A stretch of DNA of 64,000 bases from Methanobacterium sp. UBA44 (GTDB lineage Archaea > Methanobacteriota > Methanobacteria > Methanobacteriales > Methanobacteriaceae). Where the stretch lies: contig DACV01000002.1 in NCBI GenBank assembly GCA_002494885.1, positions 556,999 to 620,998 on the forward strand. The letters are read 5' to 3'. Below, piece after piece: positions 26,059 through 35,101 of this stretch. A program made the position numbers and the translations under genes. The notes beneath the pieces are model-generated. The model worked only from the letters and a program-made list of their open reading frames with translations. It was not told where the DNA came from and searched no databases. Every line of letters begins with the position of its first letter. The stretch's first letter is position 1.

Positions 26059-27822
26059 ATGTCAAATCGTTGCAGTGATCCAAAAAATTTACCCAATAAA
26101 CCTGGTATTTACATAATGAGGAACATAGAAGACGTTGTTTTGTATGTTGGAAAAGCTAAATCACTGATTAAAAGGGTTAAATCATATTTTTCAAAATCAG
26201 AACAACCTTTAAAAACAAAGTTACTGATGAGCCATTTTCACAGTTTGGAATATATAATTACCGATACTGAAAAAGAAGCCCTTATTTTAGAGTCCAATCT
26301 TATTAAAAAGTACAAACCCAAGTATAACATTCGATTAAAGGATGATAAGCGATATCCCTACATCAAAATAACCAATGAAAATTATCCTCGAGTTTTAATA
26401 ACAAGAAATGTAAGGGATGATGGAGCATATTATTATGGTCCATTTACCGATACTGGTTCAGTTAGAGGGATTGTTAAATCGCTTAAAGCATTATTTAAAA
26501 TAAGAACCTGCAGAAAAATGGATGGGCCATGTCTTAACTACCAGATACATCTTTGCAGCGCCCCATGCAGCGGTAAAATCACTGAAAAATCATATAACGA
26601 AATTGTAGAAAAAATAAATTTATTTTTTGAAGGTAAATACAATCAGATCATTGAAATGTTAAATCAGATGATGATTGAAGCTGCAGAAAACCATGAATTC
26701 GAAAAGGCTGCTGTATTAAGGGATCAGATCCAATCTGTAGATAATATACTTGAAAAACAGAAAATAGAATTTGATAGAGGTCTTGAACAGGATGTGATGG
26801 CCTGTTCCTATGATGAAAAAATTGCCAGCGTAGTTGTATTTTCAATTAGAGAGGGAAAGATCATTGGTAAGGACGATTATCTCATGAGTGGTACTGATGG
26901 AACGCTTCCCAATAAAATACTCTCTGCATTTTTAAAACAGTTTTATATGAGTCCAAGGCATGTTCCCTCTGAGATCATTATTCAATATAAACCCGATGAT
27001 AAAGATTTAATTCAGGAGTGGTTATCTGAAAATAGAGGTGCCGAAATCATGTTAAGAATTCCAGATAATGCTTCAGAGACTCGTTTAGTACAAATGGTGG
27101 CTAAAAACGCGGAAATCATTAAAAATCATGAACGAGAAGTTAGGGGAGCTTTAGTTGATCTAAAAAAGTATCTTAACATTCCCAGGATACCCCGGGGTAT
27201 TGAAGCCTTTGATATCTCAAATATAAGTGGTAAGCACCCTGTTGGATCCATGGTTGTCTTTGAAGATGGCGTTCCTAAAAAAAGCAAATATAGAAGATTT
27301 AACATTAAAATAGAAGGCCCAGATGATTATGCAATGATGAGGGAAGTTTTGACTCGCAAATACAGTAAAATATCGCCAGATGACATGGATAAAAAGCCTG
27401 ATCTAATTCTGGTGGATGGTGGAAAAGGACAGCTAAACGTGGCTTTAGATGTTTTAAATTCTCTTGGATTAGATGATATACCAGTTATTGGGCTTGCCAA
27501 GGAGTTTGAACACGTTTTTATCCAGAAGGTATCAAGTCCAATTATTTTACCACCGAATTCAGAAGCTCTATATCTTCTCCAGAGAATAAGGGATGAAGCC
27601 CATAGATTTGCAGTTAAACATCATAAAAAACTCAGATCAAAGGAAATAAAACGTTCTATACTTGATGAAATTAAAGGAATTGGTGAAAAACGGAAAATAA
27701 GGTTACTGAAGCATTTTGGAGATGTTGAAAGTATTAAAAAAGCAAATATCGATGAATTAACCAGTGTTAGCGGAATCAATAGGGAACTTGCAATTACGAT
27801 CTATGAACATATGCATAAATAA
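26059..27822 (+). CDS. uvrC: excinuclease ABC subunit C
   Basis: UvrC makes both incisions beside the lesion. The 587 residues show the GIY-YIG nuclease start (PGIYIMRNIEDVVLYVGKA, residues 15-33), a Cys-rich patch (CRKMDGPCLNYQIHLCSAPC) and a UVR motif (NHEFEKAAVLRDQI). They continue into the RNase H-like endonuclease domain with EAFDISNISG and ILVDGGKGQ, and end in tandem helix-hairpin-helix motifs. It is on the opposite strand from uvrBA, separated by the DUF169 gene, so it is regulated apart from them. GAGGCGAT lies before the ATG. Confidence 0.97.
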   Translation: MSNRCSDPKNLPNKPGIYIMRNIEDVVLYVGKAKSLIKRVKSYFSKSEQPLKTKLLMSHFHSLEYIITDTEKEALILESNLIKKYKPKYNIRLKDDKRYPYIKITNENYPRVLITRNVRDDGAYYYGPFTDTGSVRGIVKSLKALFKIRTCRKMDGPCLNYQIHLCSAPCSGKITEKSYNEIVEKINLFFEGKYNQIIEMLNQMMIEAAENHEFEKAAVLRDQIQSVDNILEKQKIEFDRGLEQDVMACSYDEKIASVVVFSIREGKIIGKDDYLMSGTDGTLPNKILSAFLKQFYMSPRHVPSEIIIQYKPDDKDLIQEWLSENRGAEIMLRIPDNASETRLVQMVAKNAEIIKNHEREVRGALVDLKKYLNIPRIPRGIEAFDISNISGKHPVGSMVVFEDGVPKKSKYRRFNIKIEGPDDYAMMREVLTRKYSKISPDDMDKKPDLILVDGGKGQLNVALDVLNSLGLDDIPVIGLAKEFEHVFIQKVSSPIILPPNSEALYLLQRIRDEAHRFAVKHHKKLRSKEIKRSILDEIKGIGEKRKIRLLKHFGDVESIKKANIDELTSVSGINRELAITIYEHMHK

Positions 27823-27912
27823 AAATAATATTTAATATAATGCTCAAAAGGACATCTTTTGGAAAAATAAAGATCATATTAATATATAAAAAGCATTATA
27901 TCTACTAACAGT

Positions 27913-29157
27913 ATGTCATCAGTTAGAATACTCGTTGTTGAGGATGAAAGTATTGTGGCAATGGATATTAAGCACAGGCTTGAAAGTCTCGATTATGAAG
28001 TGTCAGAAATAGCATCTTCTGGGGAAGAAGCGGTAGAAAAAGCAGGTGAAACCAGTCCAGATCTGATATTAATGGATATTGTTTTAAAAGGAGAAATGGA
28101 TGGTATAGATGCTGCTCAAATAATTAAAGACCGTTTTGACATTCCAATTGTTTATTTAACCGCTTATTCTGATGATAAGACATTGAAACGAGCAAAAATT
28201 ACAGGTCCATTTGGTTATATTATCAAACCCTTCGAAGACCAGGAATTACACAGTGCAATTGAAGTAGCTCTCTATAAACATATTATGGAAAGCAAGTTGA
28301 AGGAAAATGAGAAATGGTTGTACACAACACTGGAAAGTATTGGTGAAGCCGTAATTACTGGGGATAAAAATGGAAATATTACTTTCATGAATCCTGTTGC
28401 TCAAAAAATTACAGGATGGACCCTGGAAGAGTCTTTAGGGAAACCATTAAAAAATGTTTTTAAAATAATTAATGAAGAAACCGGTTCTCCCATTGAAATT
28501 AACAATTTACTTCAAGAAAATAGTTCAACCTATCAATTGGATCGGTCTTTGCTGATTACCAGGCAAGGATTAAAAATACCGGTTAATGATACATGTTCGC
28601 CAATTATCGATGAAAAAGGAAATATTAATGGGGTAGTACTTGTATTTCAGGATATTCGTGAACGTAGAAAAGCTGAAAAAGAAAGGGAACAACTTCTTAA
28701 AGAAAGTGCAAGAAGTGAACTCTTCAGTTTTCTATTAAGCGCGGTACCTGTATTTGCATCAAACATACCCCCTCAAATAAGGAATAATATAGCAAAAAGC
28801 TTTGGTGATCGATTAGAAAGAAATATAAGGCCGAAATTTGATGAACATCTTGGAAATCATCCTAATTTAGACGATAATGAAATATTCAAACTTTATATAG
28901 GCTGGATATCTGAATTTCTGTCAAATCTGGGTATTGAAACAGAAACCTTTTCCAAAGATGATAAAAATTATCTTAGATTTCTAAATTGTCCCTGGGAAGC
29001 AGATACTGAAAATAGTCCCATGTTTTGTCTTATCTGTAGAATAATAGTTATACGTAGTTTTACATGGATACCTGTTAATGGTAATGTAGAACAAATATCA
29101 TGTATGGCTGATGGAGGAAATACATGTGGATTTGAATTTTTAATATCAGATAATTAA
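27913..29157 (+). CDS. REC-PAS response regulator with methanogen output domain 1
   Basis: A 414-residue signalling protein. A receiver domain at about 4-120 has VVEDE, the acceptor in ILMDIVLKGEMDG and VKPFED-type lysine (IIKPFED). A PAS domain follows at about 138-250 (ESIGEAVITGDKNGNITFMN). The C-terminal 130 residues match the methanogen output domain 1 type, with cysteines in LNCPW, CLICR and CMADGGNTC. The effector role of that domain is unknown. A RAD55/KaiC-like ATPase gene follows 40 bp downstream. Confidence 0.85.
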   Translation: MSSVRILVVEDESIVAMDIKHRLESLDYEVSEIASSGEEAVEKAGETSPDLILMDIVLKGEMDGIDAAQIIKDRFDIPIVYLTAYSDDKTLKRAKITGPFGYIIKPFEDQELHSAIEVALYKHIMESKLKENEKWLYTTLESIGEAVITGDKNGNITFMNPVAQKITGWTLEESLGKPLKNVFKIINEETGSPIEINNLLQENSSTYQLDRSLLITRQGLKIPVNDTCSPIIDEKGNINGVVLVFQDIRERRKAEKEREQLLKESARSELFSFLLSAVPVFASNIPPQIRNNIAKSFGDRLERNIRPKFDEHLGNHPNLDDNEIFKLYIGWISEFLSNLGIETETFSKDDKNYLRFLNCPWEADTENSPMFCLICRIIVIRSFTWIPVNGNVEQISCMADGGNTCGFEFLISDN

Positions 29158-29199
29158 TATTTTAATTGGAACCTAAAATAATCTAAAGGAGTAATGATA

Positions 29200-29904
29200 T
29201 TGAAAAGAATAAAAACAGGAATAACAGTTATTGATGAAATAACAGGTGGATTTCGTACAAATAGATGTATGTTACTAACAGGGGATGCTGGATCTGGAAA
29301 AACTATATTTGGACTTCATTTTGCATTAAATAGCTGTAAACAAGGCCTTAATACTGTTTATGTGACTACTGAAGAAGATGCTGATGATCTCCATACACAG
29401 GCCGAATCATTTAACTGGGATCTTGATGAATATATGGAGAAAGGCCTTATAAGATTCGTAGAGCTTGCAGGAATCAGAGCAAGGTTAATAGAAGCAGAAT
29501 TAAGTATAGATATCGACACAATGAAGGGTAATTTCTCAAAAATATTACAGAACATCCCTGATGATACAGATGTGGTAGTAATTGACAGTCTGGGCAGTTA
29601 TACTGCAAAATTAACACCCTATGAATTTAGAGACCGTTTCGATCATCTTGTATACGAGTTAAAACAGAAAAATATTACTTCCCTTGTCATAATAGACAGC
29701 GCTACTTCCAATGAATTTAATGAGCTTGCATTATTTTCTGTCTATGGTGCTATAAAACTCATGAAACGCGAAAATCCATATACTGGTAGAAGAGAAAGAG
29801 TAATGGATATTGTAAAAATGAGGAGTACCAGGACACCTACTCAATTTATGACCTATGAAATAGACTCAAATGGAATCAATATAATATCAGGATTCCAAAA
29901 ATAA
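29200..29904 (+). CDS. RAD55/KaiC-like ATPase
   Basis: A RecA-fold ATPase of about 234 residues. Walker A GDAGSGKTIFGLHF lies near the start and Walker B is VVVIDSLGSY. The domain is single and lacks the KaiC duplicate. This group is widespread in archaea beside response regulators and histidine kinases and is thought to work in signalling. Frame opens at ATG 29194, but AGGAG at 29187-29191 is only 2 nt from it and 8 nt from TTG 29200, which is preferred. Probably one operon with the REC-PAS-MetOD1 gene. Confidence 0.85.
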   Translation: MKRIKTGITVIDEITGGFRTNRCMLLTGDAGSGKTIFGLHFALNSCKQGLNTVYVTTEEDADDLHTQAESFNWDLDEYMEKGLIRFVELAGIRARLIEAELSIDIDTMKGNFSKILQNIPDDTDVVVIDSLGSYTAKLTPYEFRDRFDHLVYELKQKNITSLVIIDSATSNEFNELALFSVYGAIKLMKRENPYTGRRERVMDIVKMRSTRTPTQFMTYEIDSNGINIISGFQK

Positions 29905-29946
29905 AGTAAATTAGAAGTTTTTAAGTTAAGAAAATATAATAGAAAT

Positions 29947-30975
29947 TTAAGCTTTTTCCAGCACAGCCACAAGTAATTTTATGGTGTTTTCAACATCATC
30001 AAGGCTAACAACCTCAACTGGTGTATGAATATACCTTGTTGGAACGGATAAAACACCAGTAGGAATTCCTTCTCTGGTTAGGTGGATTGCAGTTGCATCG
30101 GTAGTACCCCCTTCACTCACTTCCAGTTGATAAGGGATTCCTTCTTCATCAGCAGTATCAATAATTAGTTTTTTAACTATTGGGTGCGTAATTAATCCCC
30201 TCCCACTTGCATCAGTTAAAATAATTGCAGGTCCTTCGTTAATTTTAGCAGGTGCTTCTTCTTCTTTAATTCCAGGATGATCTCCTGCTATGGTGACATC
30301 TAAAGCTATTGCCATATCTGGATTTATCTTAAATGCAGAAGTTTTGGCTCCTTTAAGTCCAACCTCTTCCTGGACTGTTCCTACTCCATAAATAGTTGAA
30401 TCACTTTTTACTCTTTTCAATGTTTCAATAAGAACATAACAACCAATTCTATTGTCAAATGCTTTTCCAGTTACAATAGAACCTTTTAGCTGGGAAAATT
30501 CATGCTTAATTGTAATAGGATCTCCTATATTAATCTCTTTTTCTGCTTCTTCCTTACTGGAAGCCCCAATATCTATGAACATATTTTCATATTCAATTAC
30601 CTTCTTTCTTTCGGCTGCTTTCATCCTATGGGGAGGTTTAGCCCCTATAACTCCTAGAATTCTCCCATTATCAGAATGAATGTAGACTTCCTGGTTTAAA
30701 AGCATCTGATCATTTATTCCCCCGATTTTGGTAAATTTAACAAATCCTTCTTTATCAATGTGTCTTACCATTAGCCCTATTTCATCCATATGGGCTGCAA
30801 GCATTATTCTTTTACCATTTTTCTTTCCATTTTTTGTCGCAATCACATTTCCAAGACTATCTGTTTCTATCTCATCCACATGGCCTTCTAATTCTCCTGT
30901 CATAATTTCACGGATATTTCCTTCAAAACCAGATACTCCTGGAGCATTAGACAGTTCTTTCAGTAAATCACTCAT
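29947..30975 (-). CDS. M42 family metallo-aminopeptidase
   Basis: A 342-residue M42 peptidase, of the type often named FrvX or endoglucanase M. The two-zinc site is visible as AAHMDEIGLMV (first His), KAFDNRIGC (bridging Asp), VQEEVG (catalytic Glu and ligand), ALDVT and the closing TRYIHTPVE. These enzymes form tetrahedral dodecamers that trim short peptides in the cytoplasm. Length is normal. It converges with the RAD55-like gene. Confidence 0.92.
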   Translation of the reverse strand: MSDLLKELSNAPGVSGFEGNIREIMTGELEGHVDEIETDSLGNVIATKNGKKNGKRIMLAAHMDEIGLMVRHIDKEGFVKFTKIGGINDQMLLNQEVYIHSDNGRILGVIGAKPPHRMKAAERKKVIEYENMFIDIGASSKEEAEKEINIGDPITIKHEFSQLKGSIVTGKAFDNRIGCYVLIETLKRVKSDSTIYGVGTVQEEVGLKGAKTSAFKINPDMAIALDVTIAGDHPGIKEEEAPAKINEGPAIILTDASGRGLITHPIVKKLIIDTADEEGIPYQLEVSEGGTTDATAIHLTREGIPTGVLSVPTRYIHTPVEVVSLDDVENTIKLLVAVLEKA

Positions 30976-31051
30976 AAAATAACCTCAATTTAGCTTTTTT
31001 GTTTTTTATTTAAATAACTACAAATCAATTTTTTTTTATTAATCTCCATAT

Positions 31052-31300
31052 CTAAAGCGATTTGATTAAAATAAGTATTCCCAGTATAACAATTAAAATT
31101 GGTCCCGCCTGTTCAACTATAAACTCCATTGGTATAATTCCGAGATTTGCAGCATACCAGATTAAACCAGCAATAACAAGAATAATACCTAAATATATGC
31201 CAGCATACCTTGTTTTGCTTCTTTTAGGCTTTTGTATTTCTTTTTTTCTGTAAGGTTCATTAAAGTCATCTGATTTGTTTATTTCAATTTTTTCTTTCAT
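31052..31300 (-). CDS. small two-helix membrane protein
   Basis: An 82-residue protein with a charged cytoplasmic N-terminus (1-30) and two hydrophobic helices (about 33-51 and 62-80) joined by a short loop. The arrangement resembles the LiaI/LiaF-type transmembrane region of cell-envelope proteins, but the similarity is in pattern only. It lies between the M42 peptidase and the divergent coenzyme A gene. Function unknown. Confidence 0.65.
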   Translation of the reverse strand: MKEKIEINKSDDFNEPYRKKEIQKPKRSKTRYAGIYLGIILVIAGLIWYAANLGIIPMEFIVEQAGPILIVILGILILIKSL

Positions 31301-31410
31301 TTTTATCCCTTCAATTTAATATTTAAAGGTAAAAAAATCCCTTGCAAAGTACATTAAAATTTTCTATACGTTTTTATACATATATATTTGAATATTTATA
31401 AATTATTAAC

Positions 31411-32163
31411 ATGATTTCTAATGATCACCCAAGATACGAATCACTTATTTCCAGAGAAAAAATGGTAAATGCATATAACGCAGGGATTTTAGCAGATGCA
31501 GGATTAATAGCCCATGGCAGAGGAGAAGCTTTCGATTATTTAATTGGAGAAAAAACCACCAAAACAGCAGAAAGAGCAATCAAAGCTGGATGTGCTGCAT
31601 TAATACTCGCTAATAATCCTGTTATATCTGTTAATGGTAATGCTGCAGCTCTTGTTTCTGAAGATATCGTTAAATTGGCCCACGTTTTAGATGCAAAAAT
31701 CGAAATTAATCTTTTTTACAGAACATCTCAAAGGGTAAATGCAATTTTTAAAGTTTTAAAGAAAGCGGGTGCAGAAGAAATTTTAGGTACTGAAGAGGAT
31801 GCTCTTGAACATATTAATGGACTCAACAGTCCTCGTGGAAAAGTGAGTAAAGAAGGTATGTTGAATGCCGATGTAGTACTTGTTCCACTGGAAGATGGAG
31901 ATAGGACTGAAGCACTTGTTGCAAATGGTAAATTTGTTATTGCTATTGATTTAAATCCCCTTTCAAGAACATCTAAAACCGCTTCTATTACCATAGTTGA
32001 TAATATAATTAGAGTAATTCCTGCTTTAATTAAGAAGGCGGAAGAGCTTAAGAAATTTGATAAAAAAACCCTTAAAAATTTAATTGATGATTTTAATAAT
32101 AATGATAATCTTAAAGAATCACTGAAAACAATTTTAAGTTCAATTGAAAAATTTGAGGCTTAA
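31411..32163 (+). CDS. 4-phosphopantoate--beta-alanine ligase
   Basis: This is the archaeal phosphopantothenate synthetase (COG1701), which joins 4-phosphopantoate and beta-alanine with ATP in the archaeal coenzyme A pathway. The 250-residue protein begins with HPRYESLISREKMV and AYNAGILADAGLIAHGRGEAFDYLIGE, both strongly conserved in this family. It continues with INLFYRT and the late ALVANGKFVIAIDLNPLSRTS. Length is normal. A close downstream kinase-like gene (UPF0200) and UPF0201 suggest a small operon. Confidence 0.93.
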   Translation: MISNDHPRYESLISREKMVNAYNAGILADAGLIAHGRGEAFDYLIGEKTTKTAERAIKAGCAALILANNPVISVNGNAAALVSEDIVKLAHVLDAKIEINLFYRTSQRVNAIFKVLKKAGAEEILGTEEDALEHINGLNSPRGKVSKEGMLNADVVLVPLEDGDRTEALVANGKFVIAIDLNPLSRTSKTASITIVDNIIRVIPALIKKAEELKKFDKKTLKNLIDDFNNNDNLKESLKTILSSIEKFEA

Positions 32164-32228
32164 AAATCTTAATGATATAATGAATAATTTTAACAACTGT
32201 AAATCAAATTTTAATCAAGAGTGAAATT

Positions 32229-32804
32229 ATGCGAGTTATTGGAGTAACAGGACTACCAGGTTCAGGTAAAAGCGTTGTAGCAAGGATTGCAAAAAATATG
32301 GACTTTAATATTATAAGAATGGGTGACATTATACGGGATGAAGCATTAAAAAGAAATGCTGATATTGGAGAAACTGCCATTAATTTACGTGAAGAATATG
32401 GAAAATATGTTGTAGCAGAACGCTGTGTGGAAATAATAAAAGAATCAAATAAAAAATTAGTAAATAATCCCAATAATTACATTATCGAAGGAATAAGAAG
32501 CCCTGCAGAAGTTAAAATATTCAGGAAAAATTTTAGATACTTTAAGGTAATCGCTGTTCATTCAAGCCCAAAAACTCGCTTTATGCGCTTAAAAAAGCGT
32601 AAAAGATCTGATGATTCTCCCAATTTTCATGAGTTCAATAAAAGAGATAAAAGGGAACTTAATTTTGGAATAGGAGATGTTATAGCAACTTCTAATTACA
32701 TGGTTGTAAATGAAGGGCCAATATGGAAATTTAAAAACGCCATAAGAAACACCTTAAGAAATGAAATGGAAAAAAAGACCTCTTCTAAATCCAGAAAACC
32801 ATAA
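32229..32804 (+). CDS. UPF0200 P-loop nucleotide kinase-like protein
   Basis: A 191-residue P-loop protein with Walker A GLPGSGKSVVA at 8-18, IRMGDIIRDEA like the LID/NMP parts of small kinases, and IIEGIRSPAEV. It belongs to the archaeal UPF0200 group, related to dephospho-CoA kinase and adenylate kinase-type folds. Its position 65 bp after the coenzyme A ligase gene is suggestive of a role in that pathway. The substrate is not proven. Confidence 0.88.
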   Translation: MRVIGVTGLPGSGKSVVARIAKNMDFNIIRMGDIIRDEALKRNADIGETAINLREEYGKYVVAERCVEIIKESNKKLVNNPNNYIIEGIRSPAEVKIFRKNFRYFKVIAVHSSPKTRFMRLKKRKRSDDSPNFHEFNKRDKRELNFGIGDVIATSNYMVVNEGPIWKFKNAIRNTLRNEMEKKTSSKSRKP

Positions 32805-32840
32805 TACCTCTGATATTAATATAACTCTGGAGTATTTAAA

Positions 32841-33221
32841 ATGAAATGTAAAATATATGCTAAAGCAAATGTTAATCCTACAGAAGACATGGATAAAGTC
32901 ATAAAAACACTTTCTAATCTATTTGATTACGATGATATTGAGATAGGCGATGATTATGTCTGTATCCATGGAGAAAAAGATTCAATTTCCAATTTCAAAA
33001 AAGAATTAAGAGAAAGAAAAATCAGGGGAGCTGCACGCAAAATGATGATGAAAGGAATTCATGAAAATAAAATAAGCTTCAATCTAAGTAAACAGGCGGC
33101 ATTGGTAGGAATCCCAAATTTTGCAGGTAATAGTCTATCTCCACTGGGAGAAATTTATGTAGAAATTAAAACTGATGATCCTTTAAAATTTATTGACTGG
33201 ATTGCACCAGAAATAAAATGA
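32841..33221 (+). CDS. UPF0201 (COG1325) protein, probable RNA-binding
   Basis: A 126-residue archaeal UPF0201 protein, starting CKIYAKANVNPTEDMDKV and ending with ISFNLSKQAALVG and PLGEIYVEI. Members adopt an L5-like fold associated with RNA exosome genes in other archaea. It lies 36 bp after UPF0200, a pairing that is conserved among archaea, so an operon is likely. Biochemical function is unknown. Confidence 0.88.
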   Translation: MKCKIYAKANVNPTEDMDKVIKTLSNLFDYDDIEIGDDYVCIHGEKDSISNFKKELRERKIRGAARKMMMKGIHENKISFNLSKQAALVGIPNFAGNSLSPLGEIYVEIKTDDPLKFIDWIAPEIK

Positions 33222-33245
33222 TTATTTACAAATTAAAATGGAATT

Positions 33246-33926
33246 TTATTTATTCTCAAGTGATGCATCTTTAATTAAAAAATAGCCATGATCACGGTCC
33301 CAGATTTTTTCTGATTCATTTATCTTAATTCTTTTGTTGAATACAGGACAATTTAATACAAGAGTTTCAGCTTCACCACCTTCAAAAGCAAGATTAATAC
33401 CATATTTGTCATTTAATTTAATTAATTCATTAAGAAGATCCATATCTAAAACTCTACCCAGCCAGGATTTATCCAGACCCTCTGCTGAGACGCTTGTTAT
33501 TATAACTTCAAAACCAAGTTCAATTATCTCCTTCATATACTCCTCTGCATTCCTATGCCAGAGAGGGACATGGGATTCAAGCCCGAGATTGACGCATATT
33601 TGATCTATTCTGGATTTTTGATACTCAGAATACAGAGCTCCAGAAAATATTGCCTCAACACCAGATTCTTTTAATTCTTTCAGAATACTGGTTAAATCTT
33701 CTAATTCTTCCTCTTTAATGCCCTTTGTAACTTTTTTAATTAGTGGAATTCCCGCTGCTCTGGCTGAAAGATCAGTGATGTGGATATTGGCCACATGGAA
33801 CATGTAAGAATCAGGATTATCAGAAATAATAGAAACAAGGTACTCAACATCATATCCTTTTTTTAAAGCTTTATATAGAGCCATAGTACTATCTTTACCT
33901 CCTGAAAAAAGAATTGCTGCTCTCAT
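33246..33926 (-). CDS. diphthine--ammonia ligase-like ATP pyrophosphatase
   Basis: A 226-residue protein of the PP-loop (N-type ATP pyrophosphatase) superfamily, with the motif SGGKDST at 8-14. AIFSGALYSEYQKSRID, the tryptophan-bearing PLWHRN and the late FEGGEAETLVLNCP match archaeal Dph6-type enzymes. They amidate diphthine to diphthamide on elongation factor 2. It faces the UPF0201 gene and is followed upstream by a membrane-protein gene on the same strand, 12 bp apart, so the two are probably co-transcribed. Confidence 0.9.
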   Translation of the reverse strand: MRAAILFSGGKDSTMALYKALKKGYDVEYLVSIISDNPDSYMFHVANIHITDLSARAAGIPLIKKVTKGIKEEELEDLTSILKELKESGVEAIFSGALYSEYQKSRIDQICVNLGLESHVPLWHRNAEEYMKEIIELGFEVIITSVSAEGLDKSWLGRVLDMDLLNELIKLNDKYGINLAFEGGEAETLVLNCPVFNKRIKINESEKIWDRDHGYFLIKDASLENK

Positions 33927-33938
33927 TGTGCATATTCC

Positions 33939-34736
33939 TTATGACTCTTTTTTTATCATCTTTTCTTTGATATTTCCCAGAATACCAAGGATAGAATCAA
34001 TAAATAATCCTAATAAACCTACTAAAACTCCAATAAAACCACAGAGAATAATTAAATTGTTTCTATCAGGGAGCATAGCTTTAAGTGAATTTATTTTATC
34101 CTGTGTAGGCCCTTCAATACTTGTAACTACAGCTTCCTTTGAAACTTCATTAATTATTGAATTCATATTAGAGGTCTCAACCTTTAAAACTAGATGAACA
34201 TTACTGTATTTAACATCAATGGCTCCAACCAGCATTAACCAATCCTCAAGTTTTTTTATAACTTCCTGAGGGTTAGATGGTGTTATTCCGATGTTTAAAG
34301 TATCATTGGAAATTACATTAACCGATTTAATATCTTTATTTGATGCAAGTATTCTGCTTTTAAGAATACTTTTCCATTTGGGCGAAAACTGGCTTGTTTT
34401 AACTGTTATTCCACTTACCTCAACGCTTTTAACCCCTTCAATATTTTTTGTTTTTTCTATAAATTGATTGATATCAATATTTGTGGAAACATTCAAATTT
34501 AAGATTTCAAGATCATCAGAGGTTGATTTATAAAAGGAAGAAGCCAGAACTGGCAAATCATCAAAAATTGGAGATATAAAAAAAGCCCCTCCAACGATTC
34601 CTACCACGAATCCAAGACTGAGTACAACGAAAAGGTTTCTTTTTCCTATTATTGGGGTTAATAAGGCAGTTGAAAATACAAATGCCATCAATAAAATAAA
34701 CAGAGCTATCATTATTATTACGGTGAGGGTATCCAT
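33939..34736 (-). CDS. membrane protein of unknown function
   Basis: A 265-residue protein. Two N-terminal helices (about 5-27 and 35-56) and one C-terminal helix (about 232-256) flank an outside domain of some 170 residues. That domain looks like two alpha/beta repeats. It has no cysteine pairs or catalytic motif. I do not recognise a family. It sits 12 bp upstream of the diphthine-ammonia ligase gene, and this proximity is the only context. Confidence 0.65.
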   Translation of the reverse strand: MDTLTVIIMIALFILLMAFVFSTALLTPIIGKRNLFVVLSLGFVVGIVGGAFFISPIFDDLPVLASSFYKSTSDDLEILNLNVSTNIDINQFIEKTKNIEGVKSVEVSGITVKTSQFSPKWKSILKSRILASNKDIKSVNVISNDTLNIGITPSNPQEVIKKLEDWLMLVGAIDVKYSNVHLVLKVETSNMNSIINEVSKEAVVTSIEGPTQDKINSLKAMLPDRNNLIILCGFIGVLVGLLGLFIDSILGILGNIKEKMIKKES

Positions 34737-35101
34737 GTTCTAATTCCTTTTAATTGTTGATTACAGTATTGTTGAAATTGAATATATCTCTTTCTATGTA
34801 TTACTTTTAAAGAATTACGTATTTGGTAGATTGAAATTAAAAATACAGCATTTTAATGATTTTAAAAGAGTTTTATTTTAATTTATGAGATTTTTATGAT
34901 AAGTAAACCTTTAATCATGATTATAATTAAAAATTTTTGTTAATATTCCTGTGATTATATAATTATATCATAAATTTAGTGATTATCCCTAATAAAATGT
35001 TAAAAATAAAACAATAAAAATATTAGGTTAATTTCATGCTAATTTTCAAAGTTAAGGGATTTAATCTCAAAAATAAAGAATATTACATAATTCTAACCGG
35101 A
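34737..35101. other. intergenic region, AT-rich, no feature
   Basis: About 365 bp between the 3' end of the pilin cluster and the membrane-protein gene. It must hold the promoter of the latter. I see no repeat, RNA gene or degenerate ORF that stands out. Confidence 0.45.

Noticed and set aside
19970..27822. uvrABC as a recently imported island
   Set aside because: Base composition and start signals match the neighbours, and UvrABC is usual in mesophilic methanogens. Old transfer from bacteria is possible but nothing here shows a recent one.
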